The notes: a model not told the origin generated them from the sequence alone. A DNA stretch of 64,000 nt from Hymenolepis diminuta (GCA_900708905.1 CAADRB010000022.1:1389895-1453894); one strand, 5' to 3'; shown: positions 47,456-62,600, numbered from the stretch's first letter. Program-made: numbers and translations.

Positions 47456-48532
47456 CAAAATTAGTCGGGGAATTCACTGAAAGTTGGAAGGCATTAGCTA
47501 ATGTATTTGTTAAAAGGAAATATAATTGCAGTAATCATTGTGGCGACAATGTCATTATCTCATCTTGCAGTTCTTTTAAAATAACCTTTTACTGATAGAT
47601 AAATGAGAGAAGTGCCAGATATTTCTTTAAGACTATGCAGTAACAGCAGCTCAACATCTACCTCAAAGCCTCCATAAGCCAAAAGTTAGAGATTGGGGTG
47701 TCAAAATACATTCTTTTATTAATTACAAGAGTGAGTCTATGTTTTAAGAAATCTGCTTTTTATACAAAGAAGAAAAATCCAGGCTATACAATGCGTCCCT
47801 CATTTAAGGTGGGTGTGAAAGGCCTCAGAGAGAATAGACTTAATAATTCGAGCGACGCCTCAGATATGAAGAGTGAAAATTTGGAGCTGCACATTCTTTT
47901 ATCATCAGGATTGTGAAACGACAGCAGGGGAATTACAAATTTTTGGTTTTCTAATAAATTGTGGCTCTTTTTGGTAGAGTTAAAAGCCTTTTCCTTTCTT
48001 CATAACTACTACAGTCTTAGTAAGTAGTCTCGATACTATTACTGACTAAGACAGGTCAATTGCTCAAATAGCAGAGGCGATGTAGATGGCGTGCTAGCTT
48101 TAAATAAAAAAATTAAGAACGCTTTCGAATGAGTGGATGGATAGCTAAAGCAATGGGCAATTGTTTTGAAAACCGGTTGGGGAATTTGTTCCAGGACACT
48201 TGGGATAATTGATACTGCTCTTTCTAGCCCGGCTGCCTTTTGTAAATAGTCTTTTGAAGACGCTGACACTAAATCCGGTATCAACACTAAGAATGACATT
48301 CTGTTATGAGTCGTTTATAAGACTTAACACAACTGGAAATTGACCACTAGAAGTCCTCGTTAATCGTTGCATCCTTGGAATAGTGATCATGCCAATAGTT
48401 TAAGCATATTACAGTCTTTCGGCAAATATTAGCCTACAACTTTGCATCTTCGCACCTCACCGTTTTCGCTAGAATTCTCTTAATACGTGGATCTTCAGCA
48501 AAAAAGACTAGAATTGACGTCACAGGTTTTTA

Positions 48533-49960
48533 TCACCATGACGTCCCAGTCAAACCAAAAACTTTCTTGGCGTCCTGATCAATTGCCTCATCCATGACTT
48601 TGTCAAAGCGTTCTTTATGACTCTTCTTGGAGTCTGATAACTCAATAAAAGTTCTATTGTAGGGGGACTGGAAAGACTGTTTGTAACCGCCCAAAGACAT
48701 AGCCCTGGCTACGGGATTCCCCAAAGGAATTCGCTGATCTAGCTCTTCGCGTGCCATGTTTCTGCAGGAGTATAATCCTAAGACCAACTTTCTCGAAGTA
48801 TTAAGGAGATCTTTAAAATGGTTACTATTAGACACTCTTAGAAGATCAGTTCTGATAACATCTTGATAAGTCTTACTTTTACTTTAACCGACAACTGTGG
48901 ACATTTTAAAGTAGGTAGGTACTTTGGTGGCTGTCACATCTGCATCAAGATAAATGTAAAGGAGTTTGCTTTTTGAATCATGCCGTTTCCAATAGGCAAC
49001 CATTCTATATCTGCGTCTCCTCTAGCATACATCTCCACAATTTTATTATTACTCATCTCTATATCATACTTAGCTTGAGCTGGCATCTGTTTATCAAACA
49101 AAACTTTTGCAGCACTAATATCACCAGCCATCTTGCAAAGGTCATTGGAATACAAAACATGTCCCAAAGCCCAAACCTCTTTTAAATCCGACTCTTTCAA
49201 TTTCCATTCGAGATGGTCTAATTCACAGTAAATCTCTTCCAAAATTAATTTCAAGATAAGATTGGATGACAAAAGCGCATTTTTTGAACCTTGTCAGACT
49301 CCCATTGCTCTAAAAAGGTATTTGTTGAGTCCTAGCATCTGTCTAATTAGTGTTCCAGTAGCATTTCATGCCGATTAAGCACTGTGTAATTATCTATACA
49401 GGAAGGCTATCAAATGCCTTATACAGATCCACGAAAGTGAAAACAACCGGACTCATTTGATCAATAGTATTTCGTAAAAGAGTTCGAATGTCTCGTGCTG
49501 TCTGATCAGCTGACATTCGTTACGGAAGTCGTATTGTGATCACTCAGGCTTTCTCATAGAGTATGATCTCAATCCGCTAACGACTACCGATGCAAAACAA
49601 TAACTAATAGTATTGATAATCATTTTGGCTTTTTAATCATACAGCGAGACCACTTCTGCATCTATCCATTCACGTAGCATGACTTAAACAATGGTCATCG
49701 ATGATTTTAAGCAAATTAATGTCTAACTTTCATCCTCCTTCATCTTATGATCTCGGATCTTATCTCGTTATGACCTGGAGTATTAACGTTGGCGAGTTTA
49801 GCTTTAGCTATTAATTACTTTCCCAAGGTCATATCCAACTCACAAGACAAGTCTGATGGGTAAGTTAATGAGCAGTCACGAGAAGCTTTAAACATTTTAC
49901 CATTGTGTTGTACTAAAAGAGCAATACTAATGAGTGTCCTCGAAAATGCAAATGATCTAT
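48533..49960 (-). mobile_element. Decayed non-LTR retrotransposon, reverse transcriptase region
   Basis: On the minus strand, in several frames, the order of reverse transcriptase landmarks is kept: NVNTPGHNEIRSEIIR near 49800-49750, SADQTARDIRTLLRNTID near 49500, and FTFVDLYKAFDSLP near 49440-49400 (non-LTR palm motif, usually F-x-x-x-KAFD). Next come VLYSNDLCKMAGDISAAK near 49150, where the YADD box has become YSND, then GNGMIQKANSFT near 48975 and KTYQDVIRTDLL near 48860. An open frame follows to 48533 (ends GLTGTSW with TGA). Stops and frameshifts separate the blocks, and no endonuclease domain was found. The order suggests an RTE/CR1-like clade, but I cannot assign it. Confidence 0.75.
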
Positions 49961-52900
49961 TTATGTGAGATAGAGTTCAACACAAGCCATAGGGATGTGA
50001 ACCTGATTTCAACTGATTTTGTTGTCTTTTACACGCCTTGAAACCTTCTGAAGGTGTGTTTTGAGAAAACTCAAATGAGATGCCTTTTCAACTTCGGGCT
50101 CAGTCTTATCTGAGGCCCTTTGGCACTTTTCCTTCTTTTGATTCTCATTTTTGAAACAAAGACGTAATGTTAGCCGCATTTTTATAGCGTTGACTAACCA
50201 CAAATAGTTAGATGGTGAGTTTTCTGGTGTCTGGTTTATAGAATACTGATAGTTCTCAATGTATATTCCAATTAGATAAACTCTTCTAATTATTTGACAG
50301 AGTTTAGGACAGCGGCCGGATACAAAGATTCTGCTCTTTTTTGATTATTTAATTTGTTTAGCATATGTTACTGGGAAGTGGTCGAAAGCTGTTAGACCTA
50401 TCCTGGAGGCCCGAACATCCTATTTCTAGAGTGAGGAGAATGAATAAAAGAGTTCATTGTTCTTTTGCCAGATGAATATTTCCATGTCAAACTTCAAGCA
50501 TTCTTCTTATTACAGAAGGAATTCAAAATCTTCACGTTATGTTGCTGACAAGTCCAGAAGTTTTGTTCTATTATCATATATCTTTTGAATCCGTGAAGTT
50601 ACCTACGAGAGAGAGGGAAGGGTCGAATGGGAATCAGGCCCGCAGTTAGGGTTTCCCTTGGTAAAGACATCGGATGTTGCTTGCCTGAGATCCTGCTAGA
50701 GTTCCACTAGTCCTGCACAGAACTTCTCTTTCTCTCGTTGAGAGTCAGAACATCCAGTTGATGAAATGACAGTTTTGTTTACCTTATTTAATAACGCAGC
50801 TTAATGGGGCGGGTGCACTGATGGTACATTTAGGGGAATCTGTCATGGGAAAATTGACTTACGGATACATCGCCGTACATTAGGATATAATTCATGAACA
50901 TATGCATTAATGGTATTTTTATTTAAGAATCCTAGGCTCGAGTGACAAAGAAGTTGCCTAAGTTGCAATAGTGTATACAAAAATACTCTTTTGTGATAAC
51001 TGATAAATATTCTCCCTGGTCACTGAGTTTGACGTAATAATATACTTCCAGTTATTACATCATTTTATCTTGTACTCCTTGCGTAAAAATACATTTGCCC
51101 TTAGTCGTCCCACACTAAATCAGGAAGGTATTAGAAGTTAAATCCAATTCGATGAGGAAATACAAAGAACCCCACTATACATATTCATTCAGCAGTATCT
51201 CTAGGAAATGAACGGCTGCTGGAGAAAGGCATTCTTCAAAAATGCTGTCAAACTAATGTCATCTCACAGGTTACGTGCCCAAAACTGCTGTCAAGGTTCT
51301 TGATTTTCATCAACTGAATAGATGACGGTTTGTAATCTTTATAATGTCTAACTATAACAATTACTTTTTAATGAGGAAAAAAGGGTTTTAATGCCTTAAA
51401 TTTACCATAGAGAAATCTGAGCATTATGTTCGAGTTCTGTTTTACGTTTGATTTCAATTGTGAGTTTATGGTATAATTTTCTTATAACCTCAGTATTAGT
51501 AGTCATTAAATTTTAAAGATTTCTCAAATAAGGAATAAATGCATCCCACTGAAGTTAACATTGGGGAATGGACTTCAAATACAGAAAGTGGGAATGAAAT
51601 TCTCAGAATGGGAGATTATAAGACTACGGAATTCATCTTCTTCCATGGTTTGCATTTCTAATTACTGCCCTCCGGTACCCAGTTTTCTTCACTTGAGAAA
51701 CTAGAAGTGATATTATGGTATTTGAAAAGCAAAAATTTTCAAAGTTCCTTAATTCATATTTTGACTTACACGCCTCATTATTCTGCAATATCATAACGAT
51801 TTCCACCTAAATTAGCACTCCTTAACTTTGGGAAACATTCCGGCTTTCATATTCGTTGCATGATTGCTCTCCGTCTCAGTCTTCTTTTACTCACCATCTT
51901 GTATTTTGAGTAGAATGAATATGTTTTCACGCCCAACTTCAACGTTTGGCGCCTAATTTAGGAAAGAATACCCGGTAATGAGAAACCTTCGTTTCCTAAC
52001 CCTGAAAGAGACTTATTTCGTGCATTTCTTTACTACATATTATTTCAGTAGAACACATTTTCGTTTTTTTTAGGATTGACTTCTTAAACTCTCTGTGCTT
52101 TCCATTTCCGAAAATATTCACTTCTTAGTTTTTGTCATCATCCAAGTTATTACTGACATTTTCTTGCGTCATGAGTTTTGCAGTTAATTGTTCCTTCTTC
52201 GCCTACATCCGAATTCAGACCTGTTTGATAACTAGAAGGTAATAATTAAGATCCATTAAACATGAAATCTGTCCATAGTCTGTATCATTTTATTCAAAGT
52301 GGATGAATATTTTGACTGATCTTTATCTATAATCTTCTTTCAAGACGAAATCTGACTTTAAATGCTACATTATTATATGTTAGTAATATATTCATTCGCA
52401 TATACTCAGCCAAATTAATATTTAAAATATTGGAGTCTTTCTACATTGAATTACTTTTTTGTGTTTGAGATTTCATGGACAGATTCTATAATATTTTCAA
52501 AGATTTATGAATTGTAATTTCATTTAAATAAAAAGAAAAAGCAATCTTTTCACTGAATTTTCTAATTCAAAATATTTGAAACTTTTATGATCCGCCCAGT
52601 TGTTCATTTTATAGAACTAAAACTACTCAGACTGCAGGAAAAGGAAGGAAGAAGACCTGTAGCTCAAACAGCGACCCACCATTAAAAGTAAATCGGCTTA
52701 TATAGAATTGGACATGAAATGAATGATCGACTGACTCGTTGACCAGTATTGGCAGCGATGGCGGTCTTACATATCCAAGTCTAAGTGTGGAAATCCAAAA
52801 ATCCACATTTCAGTGCATGATGGATGAACTTTCGAGTGTATCGAGTGCACTCTTTTAGAATACTCAATTGAATGCACCGAAAATATTCGCTTGGTTTTCT

Positions 52901-55900
52901 CACAAAGTCTTGTCATTCTACGGTCCTGAAAAAAATACTAACCACTGAAGTCACCTGTAAAATAGGATGCATTCGGATTATTATCGATTAAATCCTAATG
53001 AACTAAGGCAGGTTGGGAGAATCTTCATTTAATATATAAATAAATTTCCTCAAGTAGATGGATTTATTCCCAAAACTACTTATATCATACCTAGTAATGC
53101 AATTTCCAAACGTGTTCAACGAATCAAGGTATTTTTAAATAGAATTTGTAAAATCTTTGAAAATCATAATAAAAATCACGATTTTGTTGTATTTTGCGTA
53201 TTCTCATGTCAACCCCTAACAATGATTTTAAAGTGTTCATTTTAAATTCGGATATGTTGGAGTGTTTTTGAAAAAAACTAGCTTATTTTTATGTCTTACT
53301 CAAAAAATCGATTAGATTTTTGATGTTTTAGAAGGATCTGCAGCAATTATGTGAAACGAATAAAGAAAGGGGACCTAATCTCCATTCTCGATGTAACAAG
53401 TGGTGTAAATCTGTTATAAAACGATTGGTTTATTGTGATTTCTCAAAACAACGAGTGGCTATTTAACGACTGCGCGATAAGGTTAAAACTCTGCAGAACT
53501 TTGAGGTCAGTATTTTAAATCGCGACATTTCAATTAAAAACGGGAAGTACTAGTCGTGTGCAACAACACTCTCTAAATTTACATATTAATACATAAGAAA
53601 TTGATACTTATACCAGCATGGAGATTTCTCAACATGACGATTGGTGTCCGCAGCCCAAATTCTACGGCATCGAGGCAATTAGGGAATTTTTTTGGACGGA
53701 TATCCACACATCTGACTTTAACAGTTAAACAATAAAAAAACTTCTTAATCAGCAGCCATTTTTTAAGATACCTACTCCTTAATTCTAAATCATCTCACCC
53801 CACCCATGTGATTTAAAGCTTCCTTTTCCTTATATAGGTGATTTTAATTAGCAAGCCGCCGTGGAGTAATTTTTAAAGATATATTTTTGTGTTAAAATAG
53901 CGGTTTTCTTTACATTTAAAGTTTAGGCATGAATAATATTCATTTAAATGGCATCTTATTTTTGCGAATTGTTACCACTTGTGGTTTTATCTATCAAATA
54001 TGTTATTTAAACTGCAAAATGATCGCATCCTTGAAAATCATCTGGCGATTGTTTTAGTGTTTGCATCCCTTGATTTAACTAAGTTATCATATATTTGTGG
54101 GGAGCTGGCGGAAGGTTGGAATGCCTAACTGACGCCCATGCAATCAATAAACAAAAGAATTTCATTGCAAAGGAAATTTCTTAAGTCTCGGCGCCTTAAC
54201 ACGTGATTGAACTGAATGTCAGCAAGAGATTCAAATGTGTCTTACAGCACTGAATGTCTTGCATTCCAATAGCTAGATATGCATTAATCTCAAATGTCAA
54301 CATGTGATCATTAATAAAAATTATATTGTGAAAATATGTAAACAAACGTGCATGTCTGGCCGGGTTTCCCTCCAAGGAATTTTTAAGGCTTAAATTTCAG
54401 CCCTTTTCGCCCTGAGAGTTAAGCTTCAACTGCACTCTACCAAACTCTCAAGAAAACGAGTTTCTATAGGTAAAGAAGTCCTAAGTAAAAAAAGAGATAC
54501 GTAGGAATCTTGGTTTTAAGATTAAATCTTCTCAGTTAAATTTCTTCCTTCCTTCAGTAATAATTATGCTGAAATTTAAGCAATCCTATCACAGTCATAT
54601 CTTCAATACGAGGTTTTGTTCAGACGGACGTCCGAGGAGTCGTCATAGCAATAAAATAGTCCAAAATTGTAAAAATCATAATGAAAAATTTTGTGTGGTA
54701 TTTAAGTATCTCTAAGAATACGTGTTGCCTTTAACTGGCTTCAGGGAGGAGATAAGTCTTTTATCTGTGAATTTTAATATGATTGAAGTTAACCAGCTGT
54801 TTTAAAATTAACTCTCAAATAACAAGTTTTTTTATAATTAAAGACGTATTAATTGGCTAAAAAAACTTATTTTTATGTCTGAAAGAGGTTTTAGTGCTTA
54901 AAGGTTAATAATAATTCAATTCAAACACGATAATTCATTCCATTACCAAATTATTTTTAATCCCGATGGTATTCGGCTCAATGTGGAAAGAAAACTATTT
55001 AATTTTCTCTACTGCAAATAATATTAGGCCTCTAATGGATATGACCCTTTCACAGTAGTACCAAGGATGCCCAATAAAGTTGTGCTCTGGCTGACCATTA
55101 ATTTTCGCACAGGCAGAGCCATGAACTTTGAGAGCTAGCTCACTAGACTGGACTGGAAAATCGCGCTGAAAGTCTTCAAGGAAGACGGCTTCGTCTTTCA
55201 GCTATTATGAGTTGTCTGCTAGTTTAAACTTATTTTGAATCCTCAAGTCTTAAGGAGAACTAGACAGAAAGCTTACTCAATATTATGACTATGACAAATT
55301 AAAATTTGTCTAGTGTGATTTATCTAAGACTTTTAAAAATATCGATCTTTATCTCTAAATATTTAAATTCTGAGATTAAGAGAATTCTGGCAAAGAGTAA
55401 AATGCAAAGCCGCTAGTTGTACATAAATGTATGTAGAGAAGAAAGCAACACATTTGCCCTATCAGTCGGATCACTGTTCCTCGGGTTCAGTGATCAAAGA
55501 GTGTTATCAATGCTACTTTTCGGTATCATTACGTCAATAAAGACAAATGTGCTCAGAGCACCATGGTTAAACATGTATTCCTCAACTTTGATATTAAGCT
55601 CAAAACCTTTTTTCAGGATATATTTTGGTAAAGCAGCTAAAATAACAAAAACATTCGCCAGAGATGAGTGAAGAAGTTAGACTCTCATGGACCAAAGTAT
55701 TGCTTGGCAGTTATTAGGATATTTTTCTAACTACTATACAGTATAATATCTTTTTTAATTAAATGAACATATTATTGCTATCAAGTAAAGTTTTCTATGT
55801 TTGCCCCGTTTGATTTTACAAAGTAAAAATTTTATTCGGAAAACCAAACACATACGGAAATCCCATTGCCTCGAGGAATTAAAGGTTTCATTTAACCACT

Positions 55901-58900
55901 AGCCACACAATGGAAATGGATGTCTACAGATCTTACATTCTCCCGGCTAGACGCGATATCAATCACCAACATATAAATTATTTTTGAAGGTCAAGCGCGA
56001 AACGCCGTTAAATGGAGATAAATGTTATCTTCACAGTTTGTTTTAGTTCTGCACTAAAAGGAATCAACTAAGAACAGAATTACTTTTCACTTTATTGTTA
56101 CAGCATCAGTATTATTACTAGAAAAACAAGATAAAATTAGTTGAACGATTCAGAAAGAACGAACCAGAAATCTTCATTTTCTCTGCTGAGGTCTAAAATT
56201 TACCGAAACCAAATAGTCGAGACCAAAATTCGAGTTTTCTTTTACGCGTTGTACTGACAAATGGGATTTAAATGAACTTTTTAATATTCAAATAAGGCGC
56301 GATTTAAAATTCTGAATGATTTCTAAGAGTCTTATATTCAGTCCATTATTATTACCCTTTGACCCTGTACAAAACTTTTACAAACAAAGAAATTATATTT
56401 ATAATAGAGCAATTCAATGCATACATTGTTTTATTTTCAATAAAAGAGTAAGCGCGAACTCGTCATAGCAAATTGCAACAGATCAACAGAATGAAAATGC
56501 ATATGGAGAAGAATATTTCGACAGGGATGAATATTATATTAGTAAGTACATGTGCAAATATTCTCCCAATGCCCACTGACGCTTGCCATAATTGTTTTTA
56601 AGTAGGCATTAGTTCAAGCTGGCGAATAAATGCACAGAAAGCTGATGTAAATAACTACTTCCACTCAAAGAGAGTAGGATGGTCCTATGATAAGTGTTCC
56701 AAAGTCATGCTTCGTGCAGTCAACTTGTAATAGCTCTTAAGATAAGAGCAATTAAAGTCTAGTCTGTATCTAGTCTGGATCTAAAAGCGAATCTTCAAGT
56801 TAAGCAAGTAAAAATTTTAGAGGCATTTAAAAATTTATTTTCACAATTTTGTTTCTCTAATAATATTGTGTAATCGATCGATTTAAACCTACCAATTAGA
56901 TATAAATTATTCTATCAGCTAAATAGTTTATAAAATTCAATAAAGAGTGATCTATTCAAACTATTTAATTTTCTTATGCAAGTGGATCATAAATAACGGA
57001 TTAAAGTAGGACAGTTGGAAACTTTAGACGACAATTTACCAAGACTTACTATTTATCTTCCCAAAAGGCCAGATATTATGTGATTCACTTCTGAAATAAT
57101 TTATCAGCTCATGTCGTGGGACTTTTGGCGTCTGCTATTAAGCGGTACCCCACCTATCTTTTTTTAGTCTGTTCATTTAAAAGTGATTGAAATAAGATGA
57201 TGGAAGATTTATGGAATTCAAAAGTGTTTTAAAAACGAAAGGCCAGTCAATTATAAAAGGTGATTGAGAAGTAACTCCCATAACAAAATTTACAAATGCC
57301 TCTATGTTCATGAAGGGCACACTAAAACAAGTTATTTAAGTGCAAAGATAGTAAGGAAAATTACAATGGTTTATAGAGGGTACAAAGACCATCTGGCAGA
57401 ACTCAGATCCATGGGTTCTACGGTGAAGTCATCAGCTGTCTAAGAAAATATTAATACATTATATTTGCTACTCTTTCATTCAATTTAATTAATAAAAGTT
57501 TATTTATGTATTATTTTTTAGTCTTACAATGAAGAATTTCTTGCCATTCAATCAATATCAATCAAACTAGCCACCAAAATCATTATTCCCGATTTTAAAC
57601 ATTCTAAAATTGCAAAATTAACATATATTGCTTGTCATTAAGATGTTACATTCTTAATAATTGAATATCACGTTTTATTTTGTGACTGAATATATTCAAT
57701 AAAAGTACATTAAATTTTCTAAATACTTTGTCACTTAATTTGGCAAAATATGACATGAAGCGATTGAGAAAAGAAATGTTCCCATTAATCACCAAATTTT
57801 GCCTCCACAATGTAAAGAGGAAATTTTTTAAGTTTTAGACAGTTGAGTTAAATCACACGTCATTTCTCCAAATTATTACGTCATAGTTATGTACAACATT
57901 CCAAATCTAGAACAACCATAAACGCTGGCAAGGATTTCATCAACATTTATTTTGACACATGCTACTTACTTAATCGCATCTTAGTTTTAACAAGATTTTA
58001 AATATCAACAGGTTTTAATAAACAGTTTCAAGCTGCTGTAGACAGCAGATGTTATCAACACCTGGCAATCTCAATGAAAGATCTACACGGGTCCGGCTGT
58101 GTGTGTGTTTGCGTTACCTAGTGTATTCCATTCAATCAAGCTGCTATTTTTTTCTCTTTTTGATAGACCATTTCTTTTTTCTCTTTATTAATATTGTATC
58201 AACAATCCAATCGTATCGCATGTATCCAAAAATAAAATATCCTACTGTTGAAATATTTGCTTTTAATAAAATAAATGCTAAAATTGTTTTTATGCATCTT
58301 ATGCAAAGTTTCAAAACGAGTTATAAAATGTCGCTCTGACCGACAATTAGGGCTTCCTTCCGCTAACTGAGATGTCCACAATGTTAAGCTACTAACTGCA
58401 ATGCCAAAAACGATTGATAAATTATTCATCCCATACTGCTAAATTTCCCAAATTTAGACGACTGGAAGTGTAATTGAATACACCTTCTTGGAGCACCACA
58501 AAAACACTTTGCGGACAGTTGACCTATATTGAGACCAGCCAATGGGTCAAGAACTGTTAATGAAAAATCATTACGAATGATACTTATACGTTGGAAACCG
58601 AATAGAGCTTATCCGTGAAAATTTTATACAAAAAAACTGACTCAATTTTCATGCCATTTAAATTTTAACCTAATTATGGTTTATATTGAACATTCAAAGA
58701 AACCTAATACGGTTGAGTCATTTAGACATTATTCCAATTTGCTTTTCGTCATTATGGAATTATCTCACAGCCTGGGATTTCCAATTCGTCGTCCTAGTTG
58801 GAATGTCTAGAGTATTCACCTGCCACTTATTAAAGCCTGATATGGCTTAACTTACATCCCTCTTCCACTAAATTACTATTCCCAACGTGTTCTTTTGTCT

Positions 58901-59285
58901 GAAGGATAAATGTGCGTGCTTAGTAGGTGCCTGTGTTCCTCAACGCCAGTTTACCATGATATTAACAGACATTTCGTAAACAGATAGGGTTGAAGGTATT
59001 TAGGATATCATCTGATTCCTACAGAAAGAAAAAAACAATAAGAGGAAAATTTTTCAATCAGAAGACTGTCGCAAAAGGATAATGATTGACACATCGGATT
59101 AATGCTTTTATAACCTATTTCACCTTATTAAGTAGTATATTATCGTGACTGATTACCTGTTTGATGCATGTTGTCTATTTTTAATGAGTTCAGTGGTTGA
59201 TTTTAACTTAAATTAACGTTAAAATATAAACTATATAATCTGGAAAACCTTTTTTAAAACAATAAAAATTTTTATACAATGGAAG
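49961..59285. other. Long stretch without a supportable gene
   Basis: About 9 kb of AT-rich sequence. Frames such as 50009-50203 (minus), 55417-55671 (plus) and 58049-58339 (plus) are within the range expected by chance and show no domain, splice context or repeat partner. No RNA gene was recognised. Confidence 0.35.
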
Positions 59286-59600
59286 TGACTGAAATCGGTT
59301 GACGGAAAGTTCAAAAATTAATAAAAGGGAGTGAAGATCAAAATAATGCTGGAAGCAAAGTCGTGGTATCGGAGTCGTATTTACTTGGATTCATGGATTT
59401 GAGTTGTGTGATGATTACTAAATGAGTATGCCACGCTCCAAATTTCAGATGTCATGATTCGTCCCGCTCGATACAATAAACGCTTATCTATGGTTTTCGG
59501 TGCCTATTTACCAGTTTTTGATCAGGAGAAGTCAGTCTTGAAACTTCAATGCATTTCTCTGTCTAAGATTGAGAAAGCAAAATCATTTTGTGTATTATTA
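59286..59600 (+). repeat. Interspersed repeat, copy 2 (partner at 7541-7830)
   Basis: It carries GAAATCGGTTGACGGAAAGT, ATGTCATGATTCGTCCCGC, AAACGCTTATCTATGG and GTCAGTCTTGAAACTTCAAT in the same order as copy 1, with an insertion of tens of bases after the first block. The 69-codon frame starting at 59454 does not correspond to the open frame of copy 1. Confidence 0.6.
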
Positions 59601-62600
59601 ATTGGCTTATTGCGTCAATATAGAGTCGACAATACAGACGGAAATTTGAGAATTGACTATTAATATTACAAACTGCCTATATAAAGTTTTGCATGGTATA
59701 GCTTGGCGGTGGACAAATTCGAAGGAATTTAACATTATTGACATTGGTACTTTTAGATTATTACGAAAAATACTCAAAATGCGTTACTGGCATTCCGTCG
59801 AATGGTAATAGCGTTTTAACATTCTCCCAACAAAAACACGTGAGCACATTCTATATGTAAGGTCACACATTTGTAGGAAAGAGACTGCATGTGTTGTGCT
59901 AGTTAAATTTATTTCTTATGGACGACTAAAGTCATAAATTTTTGGTTTTATATCAATCTAGCTGCAAAAACAGTTTGGTGGAATAAAGAGTAGTCTTTGA
60001 GCTTTTGCTCCATTGAAATATCATATTCCGATTTTATTTATGCAACCGTTTCCTGAAATAGCATCTGCAAGTTTTTTAGGTTTGCACTCAGATAAACAAT
60101 CAAGACGGATTTGGGAAAAACGCAAAATTTCCCCTGATTCATATCACTTAAAAAATTTTTTTGGGCAAACATTAATTTGTTGCTACAGAAAATTTTCTTA
60201 ATATTCCTTCAAAAAATAATTTTAAAACCAACTTATCAAGTCCTTTATCGCATTTTCAAAGTTTCCCTTCGTTAATTTTGACGGGAAACTATTCTGCAGA
60301 AAATAATTCGTAAAGTTAATCAAGCCGTAGGATGCTGAGTTTCATATGGAGACAAAATTTTATTCGGTTTGATTTATAAATTTACGTTGGAGATGAGTAC
60401 AACGGCCTTCTCATTACAGACTTTTCGAGTCTTAGCTATTGCAGATGCAAACATAGTAAAGTGACAACAAAGTACTGACTTCAATTTCAAATAAATACTG
60501 GTAATAACATATGCCAAAATCTAATTTGAGTCGACCTGATGGTTGGGTAAACGCACTCCTTGATTTAAATAGGCTTAATTAATTGGAAGTGACATCTACT
60601 CCATAACCAAGTAAATGGACTTTCCATTTTGCATTGATCTTCTTCAATACCCCACTGTAATGCTATTAATTTTTTTAGTCAAAAAATCATGACCACATGT
60701 TAATCAAAATTTATCTTTGTATACTTATCAACTGCAGTTTAGTGTTTGCCATAATGGCTTTACCATTACGATGCATAGAATAGAAAAATTGTCTTGGGGT
60801 CAGATAATTTATGAATTAGGGGGCAGATACCACGGAGTTACTCTGATGACAAATTCGATTTCTAACACTCCTCTTGTTGGCCTGAATCACTCAGTGCAAT
60901 TAGACATTTACATCATTGGATATGCGCCAGTGCATATCGATTTTGTGATTTGTGAATTAGCAGACGTGCTCGTTGACCACTACGCCACTCAAACCACTAA
61001 ATTAACTTTAATAAGTTCCAAATATATTTCATTACAACGAGCACTATTATATTTAAAAGGACTTTGCTAATTTTATCTTCCCGAGTGGATATAAATGAGT
61101 GGAGATGGCATGACTAATCACTCAATCAACTCAATTTATCGACATGCTCTGAATATTGGGAACTGGAGCTTATCCAGAAACCTAGAGAATATATCATGAA
61201 AAATAAGCTTTAGAATATCTGGATATTTCAAATCATGATTATAAACCTTTACAAGAAGGGAGAAAACCCAATGCATCCAGGATTCAAATGAGGAAAACTC
61301 TTGATATTCTGACTCTTTCATAGTCCTATTCAAATCTTTTCATCCTCATAAAATTAATTTGCTTCTCCTCATGCTCAGGGACCAATTCATTATTAAAACT
61401 CGCATTGTCTGACTTCATTTTTACTCCTTTTCAACTCCTGTCCTGTATCTCACTAGGCTGTTTTGCTATTTTGCGTATTCAGATGCTACCCAAAGATTAT
61501 AATTTGTAGAAATTATATATTGCCTTGGGCATTAAAATTACTTAAATCAGGTTTACTTCGATTTATTTATATCAGGTCATTAATATTTCAAATAACTTAA
61601 TCGGTCACCAAATTTTTAGCAGAATGGGCAAGTTTCCAACCTCTTTATGCAATAAATTTTTTATATTATATAATTGTAGTATTTAGATCCGTTGTAAACA
61701 AAAATATTTCTTTTTCAATTCATAGGAAGAACAAGATAACTTTGTGGCGCCGGAAAAACTCCATTTGTCCAATTTTGTAAGGAATTATATTCTTGGGCAC
61801 ACATTTTTCTATTCATTTTACAAATTAAATTTACATTAATACCACGCATTTTAACCTGTTTTAAGTAGTAATTTTACTTTAAATTTCTTGTTAATTTATC
61901 TTTGAAATTAAATTTCAAATTGATATTTTATAAGACCTCAAAATTGACGCTTGATCGGAGACCCTATACAGGCCTCATACTACATATAAAATATGCAATT
62001 CGTTCCAAATAACTATTACAATATTTTATTTTCTGTTAATGTTATTTTTCACAATCTAACCACCATTTTAAACTTTAATCTAATTTATTATAAATTTACA
62101 GCAGTATTAATAATGAGGAAGAACAAAGATCACCCAAATGAAATATCCGTTTTGTATGTCTATTACATCCGTTTACACTGGAAAATATTGTACATTAATT
62201 AACTGTTAAAAGTAAGCATTCAATGAATAATATTATAAAATGCCAAATATATTCTTTAATAGGATAAAGATATGCTTACCAAATATTAATTTTTAACAGA
62301 TTCAATGGAGTTTAGAATTTTTGGTACTCTTTCCTTAAATAAAATTAGGGAAGACAACTTGGTACCTCCCTGTCATTTTCAAAGATTTTAAAACGATCCG
62401 TTTTTATATATCGAATAATAAAGGAATAATTAAACAAAAACGATGAAAGCATAGATTTCTTCGTTGAAGGGCATTATGATTTTCGGTTTCAACAAAGATA
62501 AGGCCATTAGACCACTGGTCAAAATAATAATCTTAAATGTTATAGAAGAGTTACCCATTTCACGATTTGCATACGTATGTTTAATGTTGATCCAATGGTA

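Larger units (their letters stand above)
43723..48532. other. Gene-poor stretch with simple repeats
   Basis: Apart from the repeats listed separately (44380-44520, 44637-44647, 47330-47455) nothing is supported. The frame at 47698-47916 (plus) and the frame at 48039-48299 (minus) have no recognised domain. The latter lies just beyond the 3' end of the retrotransposon relic and could be part of its flank. Confidence 0.35.

Noticed and set aside
48533..48835. 100-codon ORF as an independent cellular gene exon
   Set aside because: It sits directly after the YxDVIRTxLL-type block of the reverse transcriptase in the right place for the element's C-terminal tail, so it is treated as part of the retrotransposon relic.
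60717..61070. 117-codon ORF as a gene
   Set aside because: One or two ORFs of this size are expected by chance at this AT content over 64 kb. There is no domain and no partner exon, so only a weak exon candidate is noted.
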